Source: Omphiscola glabra (taxonomy: Eukaryota; Mollusca; Gastropoda; Lymnaeidae). Taken from it: a DNA stretch of 64,000 bases. Below are positions 36,701-64,000 of this stretch, piece by piece; within the stretch, counting starts at the first letter, position 1, and each line of letters opens with the position of its first letter. The stretch covers positions 27,043,596 to 27,107,595 of the forward strand of contig OZ024799.1 in the NCBI GenBank assembly GCA_964017045.1, in the 5' to 3' direction. Both the position numbers and the translations under genes were made by a program. The notes under the pieces were generated by a model, which worked only from the letters and a program-made list of their open reading frames with translations, was not told the origin of the DNA and did not search any database.

Positions 36701-38217
36701 GGTTAAGGTGGTCTATTCTAGGGCCCCTGATGGTGGATGCAGACTGGTATTAGGAGGATGTATTATGGCCCTTTGATGTTAATTTACAATAAGCAAATAC
36801 CAGTATTAAAATACTTTCAAAGAGATATCTATCTTTTTTAGCCTTATGTTTTATGGATATTTTAAGCAAAATTTACATTTCATAAAACCAATGCCCAAAA
36901 ATCTGTCAAACAGGAAAATAAAATAAAAAAGTTAACCATAAATAGTTTAGGCTCATCTATTTCAGGGCAGCCCTAGTCTAGATCAGTGTTTTCAACTATT
37001 TATTGGGGATTACTGATGCGCTATTTTGTATTTGCAGCCTGATATAATGGTGTCACCTCAAAAAATATTGTCTGTGATACCCACGTATTCCAAATATCTT
37101 CCAAGTTATATTGAATTAACAGCGTTCTCTCGATTTGGGTTAAAAAAATTTTTTTTTTTAAAGTAACCCCACAGAGATAGAGACTGAAATACAGAAATGT
37201 AAGTACAAAGTATATTACAGAATCATTTCAGAATGCTCTAATATAATGTAGTTAGGACATTTGCATTTTGGTGAACTATAAAATCGTTTCCATTTTTTTC
37301 TCCATAGAAAATTTAATAAAAACGCATGATTTTGCATGTTACATCAATTAATAGCAATTTAATAAAAATTGAACTAAGATGATGATTATGATAGCAATTT
37401 TGATGTAATTAATGAAAAGTAATCACTAAATTATGCTTTAGTAATAAAAATTCCTGTAAGTTACAACGTATTGAAATCCAGTGAAATAAATATTGTCTGC
37501 ATTAAAAAACCTTTTTTGGTTATTTAATAACCTTACAGTGTGTATTACCATTCTATGGGAAAATAGACATGTTATGGAACAAAAATTAACTGATGCCATT
37601 ATACAGGGACATGGGATTTTAGAGCTTTTTCCCCAACAGAAAGTTAACAGTTCCCATTATATGCAGTATATTAGGAAGGTAACTTTAACAAATAACAATT
37701 AAATAATTATATAACCCAATGTGGAAACAAAACTTTTCAAATGTTCAAGTCCACTGATTTGCACCAATGAAATTGCAGCACTTATTTAAATAATTTTAGA
37801 CATAATCATTTAATTTTTAAAAGCATTTATATTATTGGAAAAATACCCCACCCCCCCAATTTTTAAAACTCATTAATAATACATAATGCCTTAAAATATA
37901 TATTTTTAACATTATCAGACCTGTTTACTCTTACGATTTTGGCGTACAATGTACGATTTTGACGTGTATACATTATCATTACTGTATGTTTATTTTTTAC
38001 TATTAAGATAATGTATTAAATGATTTTGTAACGATATTGTACAATTTTAAGAGTTTGAGGGTTAACAGGTCTGCATTATTAAATATTTGTCAAAATGAAC
38101 TAGAAAACTAGCCTTGCACTATTGAGTCTGAAAGACATTATATACCCTTTCAAATAAAGGGGATATCACAAAGGGAAATAATCAATTTCAATAGTACTTG
38201 ATTTCCTTTTTAAATAT
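33718..38217 (-). other. Probable long 3' UTR of AHCYL
   Basis: AT-rich, with no coding exon and no minisatellite, in sharp contrast to the introns of the same gene. A hAT-like end CAGTGTTTTCAAC lies near 36,985. It could also contain a last short exon (see the finding on the AHCYL stop codon). Confidence 0.45.
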
Positions 38218-59680
<21,463 letters not shown>

Positions 59681-60184
59681 TTTCCACCGGTTTGGCTAGG
59701 CTTTTAGACTTTAATTCAAATCTGGCAACAACACAGGGCTATTAAAAGAAATTTTATACACAAGTAACTATCATAACACAGACCACATAACTCAGACCAC
59801 CAAGAGGGATATAAACAATTTGCTTGTTTTAGCTTCTACACACTGTAATTATAACAAAAACCAATCTTCACTGGCAATGTGATAGACAATTGTTATTATT
59901 TCAACAACTTGAGATCGGAAACAAATTTATTATTTATGGCCAATAAAATGAATCTAAGAAAGACAAATTCTGAGAACTACATAATAGCCTAATAAAAATG
60001 TTTTGTTTAAACTAATTCACATTGGTTGCTACATGATGTGAAGCAGAAATCTTGGAGAACCACCAGTCAACAGCTCTTAGGGAAACAAGGCATTAATTTC
60101 AGATATTTCACATATGCCCAGTGTCTAGTCTGAATATGTAAAGAGAATTAAGTTGGCACACGTTCAAGCTTTCTATATTGTCTG

Positions 60185-60350
60185 AGCCACAAGATTGAAG
60201 ACTTAGGCAATCAGTAACACCATACCAATATAGACACTACACAACATTGAAGACTTAGGCAATCATGGACACAGTACCAATATAGACACTACACAAGATT
60301 CAAGACTGAGGCAATCAGGAACACAGTACCAATGTAGGCACTACATGAGA
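60185..60350. repeat. About 58-bp tandem repeat, 3 copies
   Basis: Three copies carrying GAAGACTTAGGCAATCA and CCAATATAGACACTACACA, the third more diverged. Confidence 0.85.
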
Positions 60351-61534
60351 CACTGATTCAAAGAACCCAGGAGCTATAGTATGATATACATTCAACTTAA
60401 TCTATACCTTGACTTTGCCTGAAAATCTGAATCTTCAGCTAGGTGTAACTTTAAAATCTGTCAACACACAGCACCAGTTACTCCTAACAACTTGTTTAGT
60501 TTCATTCTTACTTGATCATTTCAGTGCTTCATTAAAAGCTGTCAGCAAAACAAGAATCTTCCTTCAAAATTCATTAATTTTAACAATTTTAAATACTTGA
60601 CACAACTATAGATGCAAGTCAGGACTTCCTACAAAGCATTAATATATTGAATACAATAAAGATTTTAAGTCTAATGTATTCCCTAATTGGATTTTAAAAA
60701 TAACACTATAAATAGCATCCAATCAAAAACACACAAGTTTAATGCAAGTGCCCTGGAAGACAATATCCATCAAAGTATGAAACACTTGGATAAGAAAGAT
60801 TCAAACCAACCTGTGGGTGTGACACACTCAGGGCCCAATAAAATAACAGAACTTTAGCCCAAATCAACCAAAGCAAAACACAAACTAATGAATACAGGAA
60901 ACGGGATTTCATACACGGCCTTGTTGAATAGGCACTGGGCATGACTGAATCCTACAATAGCTGAAGTCAGCACTGGGAGGGTTATTATCATCTTCATTAG
61001 GATATACATGGATACATACGTAAATATATGTATATACATATAAATACACATATATACATATGACTTAGGGTCAGAGTCTTACAATAGCTGAATAAGGCAG
61101 TGGGAGGGTTGATTCTATCTTCACTAGGATATATAAATCCATGGCTTCCTTAATATCTGCTAAGGGATAGGGGTGATGTGGGGCACTCACAGCCCTGCCC
61201 TGTGTCAGTGGTGTCCCTAGCTGCTGCAATGGTTCAAGTTATTAGGTTGTAGTTGTTGATGGCCAGACAAAGGCCCCTGTGGTAGCACAGCTATCTGCCA
61301 TATCTTAGGTGAAGGGGCTGTGTTAGATAACCCACACAATAGGGATGACAAGATCTGACATGTTTGTTCATCTGGTAGAAATATTTCAATTAGTCCAATG
61401 ATACAGGCCAGCAGTAACACAAATAGAAGAAATGGTCAATCTTAGCTCTGAAACAGTCACACCACTAGAATGTTAAAATCTCAAGATTTTTACAGGATTG
61501 AAAACTCTAATGGAAAAAAACAACTCAAAACTAT

Positions 61535-61770
61535 ACTCTAAAAAGGCCAAACAAAATCTAGACTGTACTCTAACAAAGCTAAACAAAATCTAGACTGTAC
61601 TCTAACAAAGCTAAACAAAATCTAGACTGTACTCTAACAAAGCTAAACAAAATCTAGACTGTACTCTAACAAAGCTAAACAAAATCTAGACTGTACTCTA
61701 ATAAAGCCAAACAAACTCTAGACTGTACTCTAACAAAGCCAAACAAACTCTAGACTGTACTCTAACAAAG
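61535..61770. repeat. 32-bp minisatellite, about 7 copies
   Basis: Unit with AAACAAAATCTAGACTGTAC and TCTAACAAAGCT, highly conserved apart from AATCT/ACTCT variants. Confidence 0.95.
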
Positions 61771-62064
61771 CCATCTTTATAAATTAAGACATGCCAATTA
61801 AATAAATGGGGAGGGGGGAGGAGAGGCAAAGCCTGAATGAATACTGGGGGAGCATACTCTCTGGGGAAAGCTTTTCTGTCAAGTCTAATCACTTTGAAAG
61901 CAATATTACCTGATTACTTACAGTCAGCATACCCCACTGGTTGTAACTCAAGTAGCCTATATATCTGTTGCAGCCCTATAAAGTACGTCACACTCTGGAG
62001 AGGGTTTAAGAAAGTGTGACAGTTTGTGACACGCCCGGGGGGGGGGGGGACTAAGTGATGTCCC

Positions 62065-62065
62065 C

Positions 62066-62098
<33 letters not shown>

Positions 62099-62100
62099 TT
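62065..62100. repeat. (CA)n(TA)n microsatellite
   Basis: A CA run followed directly by a TA run, 25 bp after a 12-base G tract. Confidence 0.9.
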
Positions 62101-63734
62101 ATTTATCAAAGATATAACAGCTGACATAGAGAGTGATGTTTAACTTTCTATTGTGCTGAAATCTGAAAGAAGATGTCACTTAGTGACTAATGTTTATAGA
62201 TGGAATTTTTTATTTATTTGAAGTGTGACATACTTAAGAAGGTGGTGGAGGTATCCCAGATTTGCAGATTTGCGATGGATTGTGACCCGGGGGTTAAGGG
62301 GTAAAATAGCGAGAACGGCATCACACATCACATTGGCCAACGAACTGTCCTGTTAAGATAAGCAAACACATAATCACCTAATCCACTACAAGCCATTCAT
62401 TAAAGTAAGCAAATCAAAGGAAACCTCTATCAACATTTGATAGTGTCCGAGACAAAGGGGAACCTATATTATTTGATAGTGTCCTAGGCAAAGGGGAACC
62501 TATCCAGCCCTGACAGGTTGAACTCGCAACTAACCCAGCAGACCAAAGGACCTTTGTTACTGTGGGGGAGGGGGGGGGGTCAAATGTGACATTTAACCTA
62601 AGTATCAGTCTACCATGTCAGCTAACTCTTGTTGGCCAAAAACTTGGTAAACACAGGAAGTGATGAGGGGAAACAAGTCTGCTTGACAAAATACACTGGT
62701 CACCAATCCTCAAAATATGAAAAGGATGTCTGTCACTTGCCAATGATTCTCACACCCGAAACATACGATGTACATAGCGTTAACTATAGCTCAATGAGAC
62801 AAGGGATCGTTATTGATAACAAATAGTGCCACCAGTAAAAAGTAATTGATAGTAGATGGCTTGCACCTGGATGAACCACCTGATTGACACAGATTCACCA
62901 TCTGGTCCACACCTGAGTGGTTGAACAGCATACTTCCATTCATACACCAGGTATGAGCACTCACCAAGAAATTCTTCTTATAAAATAGCATCTCAACAAG
63001 TGAATAAAACAACATCTAATATTTCTATAGACTCCCGAGCCAACGATCGCCGTCTCTGCCTCGGGATAACAACTAAAGTTTCATCATTATTTTATTCCCA
63101 CATGACAAAAGTTCTAGGTTGAGCCACGGCTGAGAAGTAGGTGAGCCGTGCAGGACATCTATAAATAGACATGATGAACACCCTTGATTTGTTCATTAGT
63201 ATGTGAGAAACTAGAACAGTCATGGCATGTAGGGAGAATCTATGGGGGAAATTTCTGTTGCCACAAATATGTGTGGGCCGACATGTTTGAAATGAAGAGC
63301 CTGCATCTCACTCAAGCAATGCTTGAACAAATAGGAAGTACTTAGGGAGCTCTTGAGGGTACTCATGTTCACAACAAGACAGGATCGCTCTAACCTATAG
63401 TAGATAAACACGCAGAAGCAAAGGCTTAGTTCTTAATCTCCAAAACTGCGAGGATAAGTAATCCTGTGGAATACTGGGTGAGAGGATGAATGGGGGTCCA
63501 GATTTATAAGAGGATAAGTCATGATAAGTGTCAGCGGAGGGGACAATGTACAACCTCCTCTCCCAAACACACACATAATCAATAGATCTGGTGATTCATA
63601 TCACATCTATGGTGGCATCAGGACAGTGTGTGGAAGGTGTAAAAAGGGGGGGGGGGTAAAATCTATGCATACATTTGACATAAAGAATGGAGAGGTAGGA
63701 GAAGGGTATGGAGGTGGCTAATTTTGCCAGGAGG

Positions 63735-64000
63735 GTTAAAAGTAAAGTGATAGGGGTGAACGATTGGAAAGGAGTTCTGAAAGGGAGGATTTGAAGGGGG
63801 GATTGGAAGGGAAGATTGGAAGCAAGGATTAGAAGCAAGGATTTGAAGGGGGGTTCAATGGGAGGATTAGAAGGGAAGATTGGAAGGGAGCAATGGAAGT
63901 GAAGATTGGAAGCAATGATTTGAAGGGAAAATTGGAAGCAGGGATTGAAAGGAAGGATTGGAAGGAATTATTTGAAGGGAGGAATGGACGCAAGGATTGG
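63735..64000. repeat. Purine-rich degenerate repeat, continues past the window
   Basis: Repeats of GGAAGGGAGGATTGGAAG-like blocks with AAGCAAGGATT variants, nearly all purine on the + strand. The array is cut by the window end. Confidence 0.85.

Larger units (their letters stand above)
59681..64000. other. AHCYL upstream region, no gene seen
   Basis: Non-coding by inspection. It should contain the AHCYL promoter and any 5' UTR exon, but I see no clear start site. It has several simple and tandem repeats (listed separately). A duplicated block with TTTGATAGTGTCC and CAAAGGGGAACCTAT occurs at about 62,437 and 62,480. G tracts lie near 62,037, 62,569 and 63,647. Confidence 0.5.

Overview
The window looks like a stretch of an invertebrate animal nuclear genome: AT-rich, with intron-split genes, many DNA-transposon relics and very many minisatellites. 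A mollusc, perhaps a freshwater pulmonate snail, fits best. That is an inference, resting partly on a 177-bp element at 46,377-46,553 that I recognise as a SPIN-type hAT transposon. SPIN is known from tetrapods, a kissing bug and the pond snail Lymnaea.

Four conserved protein genes could be rebuilt exon by exon, each with GT-AG introns and matching phases. PQBP1 (+, 12,186-16,890) is a WW-domain splicing factor whose first coding exon I did not find. GNB1L (-, 18,465-20,027) is a complete three-exon WD-repeat protein of 336 residues. NRF1 (+, 25,958-33,159) is a complete nine-exon transcription factor of 465 residues. AHCYL/IRBIT (-, 38,218-59,680) is a 15-exon adenosylhomocysteinase-like protein of 530 residues. 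The pairs PQBP1/GNB1L and NRF1/AHCYL are tail to tail, and GNB1L/NRF1 are head to head. The four genes share no pathway that I can see; this is ordinary animal gene order, not an operon.

The first 12 kb hold no host gene I can support. They contain minisatellites, homopolymer tracts, a decayed LINE, a 63-bp hAT MITE and a full-length Merlin transposon (8,845-10,225). The Merlin copy has an 8-bp target duplication and a transposase frame broken only by two stop codons. NRF1 intron 7 carries a 5'-truncated LINE and a Harbinger-like MITE.

The most unusual region is the AHCYL gene. By my coordinates, nearly half of its 21.5 kb is tandem repeat, in about 15 unrelated arrays, while the three neighbouring genes have almost none. 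At several exons the arrays begin at, or are built from, the exon/intron junction. Exon 6 and exon 14 are each followed by an array in which every 20-bp unit repeats the end of the exon plus the 5' splice site. Exon 4 has a 70-bp duplication with a second identical splice donor. The exon 7 array starts about 3 nt into the intron. Another intron holds 22 copies of a 44-45-bp unit, 20 of them with a perfect AP-1 site. The last 4.3 kb (59,681-64,000) lie upstream of AHCYL and hold only repeats and non-coding sequence.
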